From Bartonella vinsonii subsp. berkhoffii ATCC 51672 (GTDB lineage: Bacteria; Pseudomonadota; Alphaproteobacteria; Rhizobiales; Rhizobiaceae), in contig NZ_CADEAK010000001.1 in assembly GCF_902825225.1 (NCBI RefSeq), positions 124,001 to 188,000 of the forward strand: DNA of 64,000 nt. The letters are read 5' to 3'. The notes under the pieces are model-generated. The model made no database searches. It worked only from the letters and a program-made list of their open reading frames with translations, and was not told the DNA's origin. The position numbers and the translations under genes are program-made. Position 1 is the stretch's first letter. Every line of letters begins with the position of its first letter. This document shows, piece by piece, positions 1 through 10,398 of this stretch.

Positions 1-167
1 TCATTCTTCTGAGCAAAACTATCAACCAACATCGCTTTGCTTCCCAACATATCAGATTGATAGCCAGGAAGCCAAACTAAACCTGGAGAACGACTGCCTT
101 TGCGATAACGTACTGCGAGAGCAATATCTTCAAATGAAAAAAATTGGCACGGAATATTTTGATCCAT
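1..167 (-). CDS. alpha/beta hydrolase, N-terminal part (runs off window)
   Basis: The reverse strand reads from an ATG at 165-167 for 55 codons to the window edge. The visible residues include GLVWLPGYQSDM, which resembles the first beta strand and oxyanion-loop region of small alpha/beta-fold hydrolases. A GAGGA Shine-Dalgarno lies about 10 bases upstream of the ATG. It is divergent from infC, and a hydrolase of this type next to infC is common in Rhizobiales. The catalytic triad is outside the window, so the substrate cannot be inferred. Confidence 0.7.
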   Translation of the reverse strand, partial: MDQNIPCQFFSFEDIALAVRYRKGSRSPGLVWLPGYQSDMLGSKAMLVDSFAQKN

Positions 168-342
168 TGTTCTTGTCCTCTACAAAACAGTTTACTCATA
201 AAAGAAAAATTTCTCCTCTCAAAATTAAACCTTAAAGTCATCATCAAATAATGAAAAAAGCACGAATTCTAGTTGTTTTTCTGTATATAATTGTATATTA
301 ATTTTATGCTGTAGATGAATCAAAATTAAAGGAGCGTAAACC
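168..342. promoter_or_regulatory. divergent hydrolase/infC intergenic region
   Basis: This AT-rich 175-bp spacer must hold the promoters for both divergent genes. A TATAAT hexamer at 286-291 is a possible -10 for infC, but no good -35 sits 16-18 bp upstream. The region ends in the sequence AAAGGAG (328-334), the infC ribosome binding site. Confidence 0.35.
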
Positions 343-879
343 ATTCGCAGACCATTTAAAATGACAACTACCCAGAAAGATGGGCCACGTTCAAATCAGG
401 ATATTCGAGTTCCTCGTGTTCAACTTATCAATGATGAGGGACAGCATCAGGGAATAGTTGCAATACAAGAAGCGCTTGCTATGGCCGCAGATGCAGGGCT
501 TGATTTGGTTGAAATTGTACCAAATGCCGAACCACCGGTATGTAAAATTATTGATTTGGGCAAATTAAAATACCAGACTCAAAAAAAAGCTGCTGAAACG
601 CGTAAAAAACAAAAGGTCATCGAAATCAAAGAGATTAAGATGCGTCCAAATGTTGATGTCCATGATTATGGTGTCAAGCTTAAAGCTATTCATCGATTTA
701 TTGGTAATGGCGATAAAGTAAAGATTACTTTGCGTTTTCGTGGTCGTGAAATGGCACACCAAGATCTTGGATTGAAGCTTCTTAACCGTGTTAAAGAAGA
801 TACAAGTGAAATTGCCAAAATCGAGTCTGAACCAAAACTCGAAGGCCGTCAAATGATGATGGTCATAGCGGCTAAATGA
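343..879 (+). CDS. infC: translation initiation factor IF-3, AUU start
   Basis: IF-3 binds the 30S subunit, blocks premature 50S joining and proofreads initiator tRNA and start codon. The reading frame runs past the first ATG (361) to an ATT at 343-345. That ATT is preceded by AAAGGAG at 328-334 with an 8-base spacer, and the six extra codons encode the usual alphaproteobacterial N-terminus (I/M)RRPFK. The protein is then 178 residues, with the [15 protein letters not shown]-domain and a C-domain ending in QMMMVIAAK. The ATG at 361 has no Shine-Dalgarno. An AUU start is the classic autoregulatory device of infC in enterobacteria. No rpmI-rplT follows in this window. Confidence 0.95.
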   Translation: MRRPFKMTTTQKDGPRSNQDIRVPRVQLINDEGQHQGIVAIQEALAMAADAGLDLVEIVPNAEPPVCKIIDLGKLKYQTQKKAAETRKKQKVIEIKEIKMRPNVDVHDYGVKLKAIHRFIGNGDKVKITLRFRGREMAHQDLGLKLLNRVKEDTSEIAKIESEPKLEGRQMMMVIAAK

Positions 880-938
880 TTTCTCATTGAGATGATGTAC
901 AGAATGCAATTCATTTAGAGTTGAATATGTGGATATGG

Positions 939-976
939 TTTAAAAGCGCTATGACATCTCTCATGGTGCTTTTAAA
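939..976 (+). terminator. inverted repeat downstream of infC, possible terminator or RNA stem
   Basis: Arms at 939-949 and 966-976 pair over 11 bp (TTTAAAAGCGC with GTGCTTTTAAA, one G-U) around a 16-base loop. There is no T-run after the second arm, so it may be a processing or stability stem rather than an intrinsic terminator. Confidence 0.35.
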
Positions 977-1095
977 TGCGTGGCATGTGCATTAATCTCT
1001 TTCTTAAGTAACTGCTCTTTTTATCAAAAAAACTAACTGTCTTTTAATAATGCTTCAATCTTGCATAAAACAACGATAGAATATAGAAGCACTTT

Positions 1096-2862
1096 ATGAT
1101 CAAAAAACAAATTTCCGCTTTTGATAAACATCTTATCATTCGTCTTTTGCGAGAAAATTTTCATAAACATGCACGTTGGTACAGTGCAGCTGTTTTTGCA
1201 ATGATCATTATTTCTTGCACAACAGCAGCGAGTGCATGGATTATGCGTGATGTTGTCAACTCTATTGTTGATGCGCAGAATTTTGGTATGATTGTTTTGA
1301 TCTCTAGCATTATTGCTTTTATTTTTATTCTTAAAGGGATTGCAACTTTTGCCCAAACTTACTTTTTAAGCAAAGCAGGTAACAGTATTGTTGCTGAACA
1401 ACAACGCAAAATTTATGCACGCCTGATGGAACAGGGTGTTTCTTTTTATCACAACAATACTTCCTCTGATCTCCTTGTTCGCGTAACCTATAACGCTACA
1501 GCGGTGCGTAATATTATTGATACAATTATCACAACTTTTGTGCGTGATTTGCTATCTGTTAGTGGCTTATTATTGGTCATGTTTATTCAAAATTTTACGT
1601 TAATCGCTATCACTTTAGTAGTAGGACCACTAGCTTTTTTAGGGGTACGAATGGCTTTAAAACGTGTTCGCAGTCTTGTGGAAAAAGAACTCCTTTCACT
1701 TGGTGAAATTATCAAAATTGTGCAAGAAAGTTCTATTGGTATTCGAGTCATCAAAGCTTTTTCATTAGAAGAACTGATGAAAAAACGGATGAATAAAGCC
1801 ATTTGTGATGTTGAAAAACAAGCAAACACTATTGCAACACTTCAAGCCATTACAAATCCGATTATGGAAACGCTTTCTGGAGTTGCCATTGCAGGTATTA
1901 TCTGCTTTTCTGGCTACCTTGCGACCCAACGTGCAGGCGTTCAAGGTGAATTCATGTCCTTTATTGTCGCTTTGCTTCTAGCTTATGAACCAGCAAAAAG
2001 ACTAGCAAATGTACGTGTCAAAATTGAATCTGGCTTGGTTAATATTCGCACCATGTATGAAATACTTGACCATCCCATTACGCTCATAGAACATGAGCAA
2101 GCCAAAGATCTAGATAAAACACAAGGAATTATCCGCTTTGAAGATGTTTCTTTTTCATATGCGGATAACCAAATGGTGTTGAAAAATATCAATCTGGAAA
2201 TAGAACCCAGAAAAATGACCGCATTGGTAGGACCTTCAGGATCAGGCAAATCAACCCTTATTAATCTGATTATGCGCCTTTATGACCCAACAAAGGGACG
2301 CATATTGATTAATGATCAAGACATCAAATATGCTACTTTCCGCTCTCTTCGAAACTTGATAGCCTATGTAGGTCAGGATACTTTTCTCTTTCAGGGAACC
2401 GTTAAATATAATATTGGTCTTGGAAAAGAAGGAGCCAGTGATGATGATATTATCAAAGCAGCGAAAACGGCCAATGCTCATGACTTTATTATCAATCTAC
2501 CAAATGGCTATGATACACAGATAGGTGGTAATGGCCTTAATCTTTCAGGGGGACAAAAACAACGACTGGCTATCGCCAGAGCAATGCTTCATGATAGTGA
2601 AATCCTGATTTTTGATGAAGCAACAAGCGCTTTAGACTCACACACTGAAGCACAAATTAATGAAGCCCTTCATCATCTTACCAAGGGACGTACAACAATC
2701 GTCATCGCCCATCGCCTTTCAACGATTGCTCGCGCCCACAAAATTGTTGTTATAAAAAATGGAAACTTGATTGAACAAGGGACCCCAAAAGAACTGCTAG
2801 CAAAAGAAAATAGTTTTTATAAAAAACTTCATAATATCCAATTTAAAAAGCAAGTATCTTAA
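1096..2862 (+). CDS. ABC transporter, fused permease-ATPase (MsbA-like exporter)
   Basis: This is a 588-residue half-transporter. The N-terminal half is a six-helix type-1 ABC exporter transmembrane domain (about 1-320). The C-terminal ATPase has Walker A GPSGSGKST (379-387), signature LSGGQKQR (483-490), Walker B ILIFDEATSALD (503-514) and switch H539. Length and architecture fit the MsbA/lipid A flippase and multidrug exporter family, which acts as an inner-membrane homodimer. The substrate cannot be decided from sequence. It is monocistronic, with 216 bp upstream and a gene-free stretch downstream. Confidence 0.9.
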   Translation: MIKKQISAFDKHLIIRLLRENFHKHARWYSAAVFAMIIISCTTAASAWIMRDVVNSIVDAQNFGMIVLISSIIAFIFILKGIATFAQTYFLSKAGNSIVAEQQRKIYARLMEQGVSFYHNNTSSDLLVRVTYNATAVRNIIDTIITTFVRDLLSVSGLLLVMFIQNFTLIAITLVVGPLAFLGVRMALKRVRSLVEKELLSLGEIIKIVQESSIGIRVIKAFSLEELMKKRMNKAICDVEKQANTIATLQAITNPIMETLSGVAIAGIICFSGYLATQRAGVQGEFMSFIVALLLAYEPAKRLANVRVKIESGLVNIRTMYEILDHPITLIEHEQAKDLDKTQGIIRFEDVSFSYADNQMVLKNINLEIEPRKMTALVGPSGSGKSTLINLIMRLYDPTKGRILINDQDIKYATFRSLRNLIAYVGQDTFLFQGTVKYNIGLGKEGASDDDIIKAAKTANAHDFIINLPNGYDTQIGGNGLNLSGGQKQRLAIARAMLHDSEILIFDEATSALDSHTEAQINEALHHLTKGRTTIVIAHRLSTIARAHKIVVIKNGNLIEQGTPKELLAKENSFYKKLHNIQFKKQVS

Positions 2863-3382
2863 ATTCTATGTATCTAAGTAAAATTTATAGGGAATCATAT
2901 TCCTTTACAAAGAACAGGAATATTCCTATGAAGAAGGATTGCATTAAGAGTAGAAATTGGCAGAAGATTTAAAGTTTCTTGAGAAAAATTTATAGAATTT
3001 GTATGAGAATAAACTTTACCTGCTGTTTTGTTAAAGAAGCTTATCTCATTTTCAAAACAAAATCCCGATCATGAGAACTTCCTCATCCTCAGGATAAGGA
3101 GTGCAGTATCTTTAAATGGGGCATGTGAAAAGGAAGAACCTTAAGTTTTAAAGAACTTGCCAATAGATATGAAGCTGTGATGATTTATACCGCTTTTATC
3201 CATACCCATCCCTGTACTGCCTATTATAGATAGCACTGTGAGATGGAATTGAAACAATGAGAGATGCTAAAAGAAATATATCGAATGAGCAATATAATGA
3301 TATACTTCTTTTTTGAAGAATATGCTCCCATTAAAGGGCATTATCAACAAAACCTAAAATTAGAACTTTAGCGCTTCAATTC
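2863..3382. other. 520-bp gene-free stretch
   Basis: No convincing gene is present. A perfect 12-bp palindrome AGGAATATTCCT lies at 2916-2927, close to a related GGAAT-cat-ATTCC repeat. A short plus-strand reading around 3138-3230 (residues FKELANRYE) faintly resembles the end of IS5-type transposases, but it is too short and too interrupted to call. Confidence 0.5.
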
Positions 3383-6300
3383 TTAATAGTCTTTTTCGTA
3401 AAATATACCAACACTAGAATTCTTTTCATTCCCTATGGCGCCTTTAGCTTTGAGATGTCGTGAAATATCCAAATTAATTGTTCCTTTTGTCATTCCATCC
3501 GATCCTGCTTCAAAGCCTAAATAAACGTTATTGTGTATATAGCGCCCAACGCGTAAACCCGTATTACCCTTTTCATCAACGATAACATCAAGATCATCAA
3601 GACCAATTTTAGCCCGTAGCGCGTTTAATAAGGATGTATTAGAAGCACCAACAAGGTCTGCTGCTGCTGCTGCAAGCTGTGCAATCTGAAATGGTGATAA
3701 TTCACTAAGAGAGCGGTTAAAAATCAAACGCGCGAGAACCTCGTCCTGTGGTAAATTAGGTTGCGAAGAAAAATGCACATCCAGATTATCAATTGTTCCA
3801 CTTACAGTAACAGTGACACGAATATCACCAATATTATTGTTGGTCACAAAATAAACTGTAGGATCAAGCTTACCGCTAAAGCTTGCTTGTCCTTGATCAA
3901 AATTGAGACGTCGTGAAAGAATATCAAAACGTCCGCGAATCATCTGAAATTCACCAACCGGATGAACATCGTGTAATGGCCCTGCTAGGTTAATGCGTCC
4001 TCCCAATTCAGTGTCTAATCCTCGCCCTCGTACAAAAAATTGATTACGTGCAGTAATACGCATATTTAGAACAGTAGATGAAGATTTTTGAGAAACATCA
4101 CGGTCTTGACTAAAGCTCTTAACATCAGCACGTTCAAGTGTTTTTTGAATCGATTTGGTTAAATTCTTATTTTTAACATCTAGAAATTTAGCATTTCGAA
4201 AATGATCAGGAACAACAATTTCTGCTTTTTCAACTGTAATATCACCACCAATAACAAGGTCACTCAAAAAATAACCCGTCATTGTCATCTTGCCTGATAA
4301 TGTTGCAAAAATCATGGAACCATCATTATAATTGGCGCGATTGAGATTAAATACTAAATCTGCTTGCAAATCATTAGAAATACGACCCGAAGCAGAAAGA
4401 GACCCCCCTCCAGACGAAGAAGCAAAAGCTTTTTCTATAAGGATATGGTCACCATTTAATTTGCCTTCAAGCGTTATATTGTTCAATCCTACATTTGTTT
4501 GTGAATCAAAAAAACTACCATTGGCTATAGAAAAATGCCCTTTCAGCTGTGGCTGTGATAATCTCCCCTGTAAAGCTGTATCAATTCTTGCTGTACCCGT
4601 TACATGTGCACCACGCTTAGCTAACAATAAATCAATAAGGCCAAGAGGCATTGTTCCTTTAACATTCAATTTGGCATCTGAGCCATTAAGAGAAACAGGG
4701 CCATTTATAGAAAGATCTAATCCTTTATCTCCAGTTGCTATTATATTCTCAATATGAAAAAGCGATTTTTTATAAGAACCACGAGCACTCATATTGATCG
4801 ATAGAGGCCCTTTATGGGTCATAGTAGTCAAACTTTGGCTAGAAAGATCAAAATAAGCAGATGGATCTTTTAGTGTTCCACTAACATCAACCTTGCCTAC
4901 AATTTTTCCTTCAAGTGCTTGTCCTTCAATAAAACTATTCATCAAACGGGCAGGAAAATCACGCAAGTTAATATGGAGATCAAGTTTGTTTTCATTCAAA
5001 GACACACCCCCTTGCGCTTGTGCGTGTAATCCTTCTCCCGTTAAGTTTGCATTTAAAGTCAAGTTTTTGTCTACTGTCTTACCTGTAGCAGAAAGCACAA
5101 AAGGCATTATTTTTTTATCTCGAAGCGCAATAGTTGTAAGCCCTTCACCTTTTATATTATAGATTAGATTAGGTTTTTTCAAATGACCTCGAATCATCAC
5201 TTGCCCTGTTAGAGTACCTGCTGCTCCAAGATCGGATTTCCATAAATTAGCTAAAGAAGCAGGAAGAGCATTCATCGTAAGATGCAGATTCAAAGTATCT
5301 TGAACATTTCCTGAAAGCAGAACTGCTCCACCATTAATGGCAACTCCTAAGTCATTTACTGTCATACCATCTTTATCAAAAACAATTGTAGCAGGTTTAG
5401 ACAATTTCGCGTTAAGATTGGATTGTTCAACATCTATCGTTTCAATCTGCACTTCTCGTTTTATACCTACTGGAAGTCCTACCATCGCCACATGTCCAGA
5501 AAACTTTGCGTTGGTATTATTAGGCAACACGGTTTGAACAATAAAAACTGTTTGCCCATTCTTCCTATTGGCTTGAGCATTTAAACGATTAACCATTATC
5601 AAAGGCGTTTGGATATGCTCCGCATAGATAAAACCCTCAAACTGTGCCGTACCAAAAGGGTCAAAGACATCTGCTTTAACTTCCAACTTTTTAATTTTAT
5701 TCTTTGCAAAGCTTAAATGGTCAACATGCGCTTTGAAATTGGCTTTTTGTTTGCCATTTTGTTCATCAAAAACAAAGTCCCCTTTTATTTTTCCGCTGCT
5801 TTCCTGTAAAAATAATGCAGCAAATTCTGAAATATCATCAGCGTCAATACGTAAAGCTCCCTTCACAAAATCTCCCATTTGAGAAAGGTCACCTGTTATT
5901 TTTGCTTTTCCTCCTTTTATCTTGATATTTTCAAGTTTTCGAATCCGATGAGAATCCTTAAAAGAAGCAGATAAATACAACGGCTTCTTAGCAAAAGTTC
6001 CTTCCCCTTTTACAGAACCCGTTAAAAAAGGTACAGGCAATGTATTATCCATCAGTGTTTGCATAGTCAGTGTTGTATTTTGGAGCTTCTTGCCCATTAA
6101 AAATGCTTCAGCAATTTGGGCATGTGTATTAAATTTTATAAGACTATTGCGTCCTCTAGCAGTACTGCGAATTGTGAGTACACCTTTCATTCTTGAATCC
6201 AACCTAGAAAGATCAGATAGTTGAGCATATAAATCCATCTTAGCGCTTTCACTTGAAAAAGTGCCATCAGCCTTTATTCTCGCGTATTGACTTTTCAAAT

Positions 6301-8026
6301 CTAAACGACGCAAAATGAAACCTGTCTTGTTGTGAGCAACACCACCTGAAAGAGTAAAATTTCCCTTCAACAAACGATTGAAAGGTTCCACACCTATTTT
6401 CATATTGTCAGTCATTCCTGATAGTTCGAGATCAAAAATGCCATCCATTAAACCAATAACTCCTTTGGCTTTAATATCCGCACTACCAGAGAATGTTTTT
6501 TCACTCAACAGATTAAAAGGAGCAAGTGTTTGAGCTTTTAAACCAAGATCGCCTTTAAAAACAAAATGATCTATTTTGCCTTTTAACCAAGCAGAAAAAT
6601 CTTGACTCGTAATACTAAAATCATGAACCAAAACTGGTTTTTTAGAAACAATATCTGTATCTAAATGCACATTAACTGTTTGGTCTAGACTTTCTACCGA
6701 CACACCTTTATTTTTTTCAATCCCTCGAAGAGTTCCCTTAACCTGAATACCAACATGACGAGAAGTTGCATCATCAAGATTTTCGCTCACTCCTCCCATA
6801 ACAAAAATTGCATCACGAATATGAATATTTTTATTGCGCAAATGATGGAGCACAAGCCGTCCATTCCATGATTGTTGCCCTTCGCGGCCATAGTCAATAT
6901 TTAATGCAAGATTATCCGCACGCACTGGTGCTCCTGATGCTGGTAAATGCGGTGCCCCATTTTCCTTATCCAGAGCCATTTTGCCATCAACAAAAAGCCG
7001 CCGCAAAAATCCATCGGCTGCTATTTCAGCATTGGCTACAACATTTATCGCTTTACCCTCAATCACTATATGATCAAGATGTGTCACGCCTTTTGCTGTC
7101 ATTCTTGCCTCTGCCTTTAACGTGACATCAGATTCAAAGAGGCTATGATATTGAGGAGGCATTAAAGAGCCAAGTGTGCCCACAAGTTTAGTAGAAAAGC
7201 TGTGTCCTTCTGCAATACTTGCGAGAACAACATCCCCATCTAAAATAGTATGGTGATCCACTTCTAAGGAAAGTTTGACAGCCAAATCATCAAAAGTACC
7301 GTCACCTTTAAGCGCGAACTTTAATGCAGGGCGCTTTTCAATGTTAAAGATATTTGCCAAAATGCCATTTTGTGGTTCATCCGCAAGAATATCAATTTTA
7401 GCTGTACGGTCGTTATCGTATATCTTCGTTAGAACAGAAAAAGATCCTAATGCATCTAAACGATGAGCCGCTAACTCAGCATCAAAAACACCATTCGCTA
7501 AAGCTAAATTCCCTTTTAAGGATACATCAGCAGAAAAACCTAAAAGGTCCTGTTCAAATATCACATGTTTAGCCGTAAGTGTATCAATAGAGAGAGCAAG
7601 TGGTAATTTTGGTAAAGAAAATTTTCCTGACTCAAGAGATGATATAAGAAAAGAATTGCCCTGCGGTTTGCGTAAAAATGTAACCTGTTCCAATGAAAGT
7701 TGGTTAACATCCATGCGCCCCCTCAACAATGCTAATCGATTCCAATCCATTTTAGCATTGGCAATTTTAAGCCATATACCTTTTTTATCACTCACAGTAA
7801 TGACACCGATTGATATCTCAGAAGATAATACCCCTTGGACATTATGTAAACGAACTTGGCGATTAGGCGCTGAAAGTCTACGTTCAATCAAAGAAATAAA
7901 CCATGAACGATCATCCACTATCGCTTCTCTAGAGAGCAAATTGCTTTTTTGCACAAAAACAAAAACGCTTGCTACAAAAAATAAAAAGCCAAATAAGAAA
8001 GCCAATAAACGTACATTTTTTTTCAT
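3383..8026 (-). CDS. tamB: translocation and assembly module protein TamB
   Basis: TamB is an inner-membrane-anchored periplasm-spanning protein. With TamA it supports insertion of outer-membrane proteins and/or phospholipid transport. The 1547 residues start with a single membrane anchor (about 5-26, LLAFLFGFLFFVASVFVF). A long run of repetitive beta-rich segments follows, ending in the conserved C-terminal DUF490/TamB domain (about the last 350 residues). The size is typical. The ATG overlaps the tamA stop by one base (TAATG on the minus strand), indicating translational coupling. Confidence 0.93.
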   Translation of the reverse strand: MKKNVRLLAFLFGFLFFVASVFVFVQKSNLLSREAIVDDRSWFISLIERRLSAPNRQVRLHNVQGVLSSEISIGVITVSDKKGIWLKIANAKMDWNRLALLRGRMDVNQLSLEQVTFLRKPQGNSFLISSLESGKFSLPKLPLALSIDTLTAKHVIFEQDLLGFSADVSLKGNLALANGVFDAELAAHRLDALGSFSVLTKIYDNDRTAKIDILADEPQNGILANIFNIEKRPALKFALKGDGTFDDLAVKLSLEVDHHTILDGDVVLASIAEGHSFSTKLVGTLGSLMPPQYHSLFESDVTLKAEARMTAKGVTHLDHIVIEGKAINVVANAEIAADGFLRRLFVDGKMALDKENGAPHLPASGAPVRADNLALNIDYGREGQQSWNGRLVLHHLRNKNIHIRDAIFVMGGVSENLDDATSRHVGIQVKGTLRGIEKNKGVSVESLDQTVNVHLDTDIVSKKPVLVHDFSITSQDFSAWLKGKIDHFVFKGDLGLKAQTLAPFNLLSEKTFSGSADIKAKGVIGLMDGIFDLELSGMTDNMKIGVEPFNRLLKGNFTLSGGVAHNKTGFILRRLDLKSQYARIKADGTFSSESAKMDLYAQLSDLSRLDSRMKGVLTIRSTARGRNSLIKFNTHAQIAEAFLMGKKLQNTTLTMQTLMDNTLPVPFLTGSVKGEGTFAKKPLYLSASFKDSHRIRKLENIKIKGGKAKITGDLSQMGDFVKGALRIDADDISEFAALFLQESSGKIKGDFVFDEQNGKQKANFKAHVDHLSFAKNKIKKLEVKADVFDPFGTAQFEGFIYAEHIQTPLIMVNRLNAQANRKNGQTVFIVQTVLPNNTNAKFSGHVAMVGLPVGIKREVQIETIDVEQSNLNAKLSKPATIVFDKDGMTVNDLGVAINGGAVLLSGNVQDTLNLHLTMNALPASLANLWKSDLGAAGTLTGQVMIRGHLKKPNLIYNIKGEGLTTIALRDKKIMPFVLSATGKTVDKNLTLNANLTGEGLHAQAQGGVSLNENKLDLHINLRDFPARLMNSFIEGQALEGKIVGKVDVSGTLKDPSAYFDLSSQSLTTMTHKGPLSINMSARGSYKKSLFHIENIIATGDKGLDLSINGPVSLNGSDAKLNVKGTMPLGLIDLLLAKRGAHVTGTARIDTALQGRLSQPQLKGHFSIANGSFFDSQTNVGLNNITLEGKLNGDHILIEKAFASSSGGGSLSASGRISNDLQADLVFNLNRANYNDGSMIFATLSGKMTMTGYFLSDLVIGGDITVEKAEIVVPDHFRNAKFLDVKNKNLTKSIQKTLERADVKSFSQDRDVSQKSSSTVLNMRITARNQFFVRGRGLDTELGGRINLAGPLHDVHPVGEFQMIRGRFDILSRRLNFDQGQASFSGKLDPTVYFVTNNNIGDIRVTVTVSGTIDNLDVHFSSQPNLPQDEVLARLIFNRSLSELSPFQIAQLAAAAADLVGASNTSLLNALRAKIGLDDLDVIVDEKGNTGLRVGRYIHNNVYLGFEAGSDGMTKGTINLDISRHLKAKGAIGNEKNSSVGIFYEKDY

Positions 8027-9942
8027 TAAAATGCTTGCCCTATACCCACATAAAAACCGATACGAGGATCACCTTTTTCCCGCTTAAGAGGAAAGGCTAA
8101 ATCAACTCGCAAAGGCCCAAGACCTGTCATATAGCGACCTCCAATACCAGCTCCCCATTTAATGTTTTGAGAAAAATCAAAACGTACCTTCTCCCCTATG
8201 AGACCTCCATCAAGAAAACTGACAAGCCCTATCTTATCATTTAAAGAAAAACGTAATTCTGCCGTACCCTCCACAAGTGCCCGCCCCCCAACAACAGCAT
8301 CATTGTCTGTTTTGACACCAATATTACGATAGGCATAACCGCGAACAGATCCACCACCACCAGCAAAAAAGAGCGTATCCGAAGGTACTTGTGCTGTATT
8401 GCTTCCAAGAATTGTACCAAGCTTTGCACGCGCGGCAAAAACAAAACGCTCCTTTTCATCCAATGTCCAATAAGAACGACCTTCTACAGTCATTTTTGCT
8501 ACAAAATTATGAGAGCGCATTTCATAAAAAGGCTCAACAAACACTTCACCATATAAACCTTTAGTTGCGTTAAACTTATTATTACGACTATCGTAAATGA
8601 CACTACTTGGTAACCCAATTGTTGTAAAATTACGGCTTCCAAAATAGATATCGCGTGAATAACCATTGGAAACTTCTACAGCAACTTGACCCGATAAATT
8701 ACCATTAAAGATATGCGTTATACCCAGCTTTCCTTTGATGGCTTTTGTCGTGTAATTATCTAGGACATCTTGCTGAATTTTCAGTTCTGACCTAAAATCT
8801 GTATCAGGAGTAAATATACCAGGTTTTATAAATGTACCACCGAGAAGATAATCAAAATTTTTCAGATTATAGGCTTCCTCTTTATTGCTCCCAATACCGC
8901 TTACTTTCGTCTCAATTTTGAGGTGTTCCGCATGGCCAAAAAGATTGTTATGCATCCAATAAGCTTCAAAACCAGCACCATCTAATGTTGAATAACTACC
9001 ACCTGCTCCAAAACGACGGGGTTTACGTTCCTCCAAAACAAGCGTAAGCGGTAAACTCCCATCAGAGTTAATTGTATCAGCCTCAAGTATATTCACAGCA
9101 CGAAAAACATTAAGTCGTGCAAGTCTTTCATTCGCCTTAGCTAACGCATCAGAATCATATTTTTGGCCTATCTTCAATCCTGTCATCCATGCAATATAGG
9201 CTGAATCTACACGCGGTTTCTTACTCACATTACGCACACTTAAAGGACCATAATAAGCTTCTTTTCCAGGATTAACGGCAATTCGCGCATCAATAAGGTG
9301 CGCAGCATGATCAGCAACGACTTCACTCTTAACAACTTTAGCTTTAGCATAACCTTGTCGACGCCATCCTTCAATCGCCCACCTTTCTGCTTTTAAAATA
9401 CTTTCAGATTTGGCAACAGTGCCAACCTTATACCCCAATTCTTCCATTGTGGGCATTCTATTGACTTTATATTTTACAGATGGAGCAACTTTATCGATTC
9501 CAGCAGCATTAAAAATATATTGTGGACCAGCATTAATCATAATAACAATATTGGATTGTGCTGGGAGTTGAGTTACAGGACTCAAATCTGCAGCTTCTAA
9601 GCCATTAATCTTAATACTAATAACACCACCATAACGCCCATCAGCATAAAGAGCAGAAAGAATTGCCCGATAATCTGAGCGGGCTTTAGCTAATAAACCA
9701 GAAGAACTAGATGCTTTCCCTTGATCAGCAATAAGAGAAGACACAGCCTTCACGATTTTAACACCTTCTGGTGGTGCACTTGGTGGAGCAATAACATTAA
9801 CTTTATAAAATTTTTCTGTACCATTATAGGAGGAGGAATTCGTTTTCTTTTGACCGAAAAGAGGAATGCCAAAAAACTCAAATGCTGCCAATGGCTGCGG
9901 AAAAGCACAGATGAAGCATAGACTTATCAACACACTGCGCAT
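8026..9942 (-). CDS. tamA: outer membrane assembly factor TamA (BamA family)
   Basis: This is an Omp85-family outer-membrane protein: signal peptide, three POTRA-like domains (about 40-290), then a 16-strand beta barrel ending in the terminal phenylalanine of QAF. I chose the ATG at 9942. It gives a clean signal peptide (MRSVLISLCFICAFPQPLAA) and follows an AGGA motif. The frame remains open up to a TTG at 9999, but that start would put 19 polar residues before the signal sequence. The gene is first in the tamAB operon and partners with TamB directly downstream. Confidence 0.9.
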   Translation of the reverse strand: MRSVLISLCFICAFPQPLAAFEFFGIPLFGQKKTNSSSYNGTEKFYKVNVIAPPSAPPEGVKIVKAVSSLIADQGKASSSSGLLAKARSDYRAILSALYADGRYGGVISIKINGLEAADLSPVTQLPAQSNIVIMINAGPQYIFNAAGIDKVAPSVKYKVNRMPTMEELGYKVGTVAKSESILKAERWAIEGWRRQGYAKAKVVKSEVVADHAAHLIDARIAVNPGKEAYYGPLSVRNVSKKPRVDSAYIAWMTGLKIGQKYDSDALAKANERLARLNVFRAVNILEADTINSDGSLPLTLVLEERKPRRFGAGGSYSTLDGAGFEAYWMHNNLFGHAEHLKIETKVSGIGSNKEEAYNLKNFDYLLGGTFIKPGIFTPDTDFRSELKIQQDVLDNYTTKAIKGKLGITHIFNGNLSGQVAVEVSNGYSRDIYFGSRNFTTIGLPSSVIYDSRNNKFNATKGLYGEVFVEPFYEMRSHNFVAKMTVEGRSYWTLDEKERFVFAARAKLGTILGSNTAQVPSDTLFFAGGGGSVRGYAYRNIGVKTDNDAVVGGRALVEGTAELRFSLNDKIGLVSFLDGGLIGEKVRFDFSQNIKWGAGIGGRYMTGLGPLRVDLAFPLKREKGDPRIGFYVGIGQAF

Positions 9943-9999
9943 GGTTCCTGATTTTAACAAAACTCCCGTTTGGTATACCATCAAATCAGATACCTTCAA

Positions 10000-10398
10000 T
10001 ATACTTTACATCACTTTAGTACTATAAATAACGTAGAACAAGAAAGATAAATATATCTACTGTGTCTATTTCACATGTTTGATCACATCAAATAATGTTC
10101 TTTTCTTGCAATGCATAATATTTCCTCCCCTTAATATTCACGAATTCCGGCATTGCTGTGCAACACAAATAGCCTTATTTCCTTTCCCTACCATATTCAT
10201 TTAGCGCATTATAAATCTTTTATTTCACCGCGTATAATCATGGTTAAATTTTTACAAATTACTCTCCATTACTACACTACAAAAACCTGCGCACCTATAT
10301 AGATCTCTCTACCCCAAAAACCATAGAGACACTTCTTGATTTTTATGTGTAGATATGATTGTCTTTTTTCATCAACTGGGGGAGGGAGGAAAAAACTG
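10000..10398. other. intergenic region between tamA and the YifB-family gene
   Basis: This roughly 400-bp AT-rich spacer separates two divergent genes and should hold both promoters. I see no coding sequence, RNA gene or convincing promoter pair in it. The last bases (10381-10390, GGAGGGAGGA) are a very strong Shine-Dalgarno for the next gene. Confidence 0.5.

Noticed and set aside
565-909. 114-codon open frame antisense to infC
   Set aside because: It lies opposite infC with no ribosome site and no family resemblance; it is an AT-rich shadow.
10336-10398. Upstream extension of the YifB-family frame
   Set aside because: The extra residues include the Shine-Dalgarno GGAGGGAGGA itself and do not match the family N-terminus.
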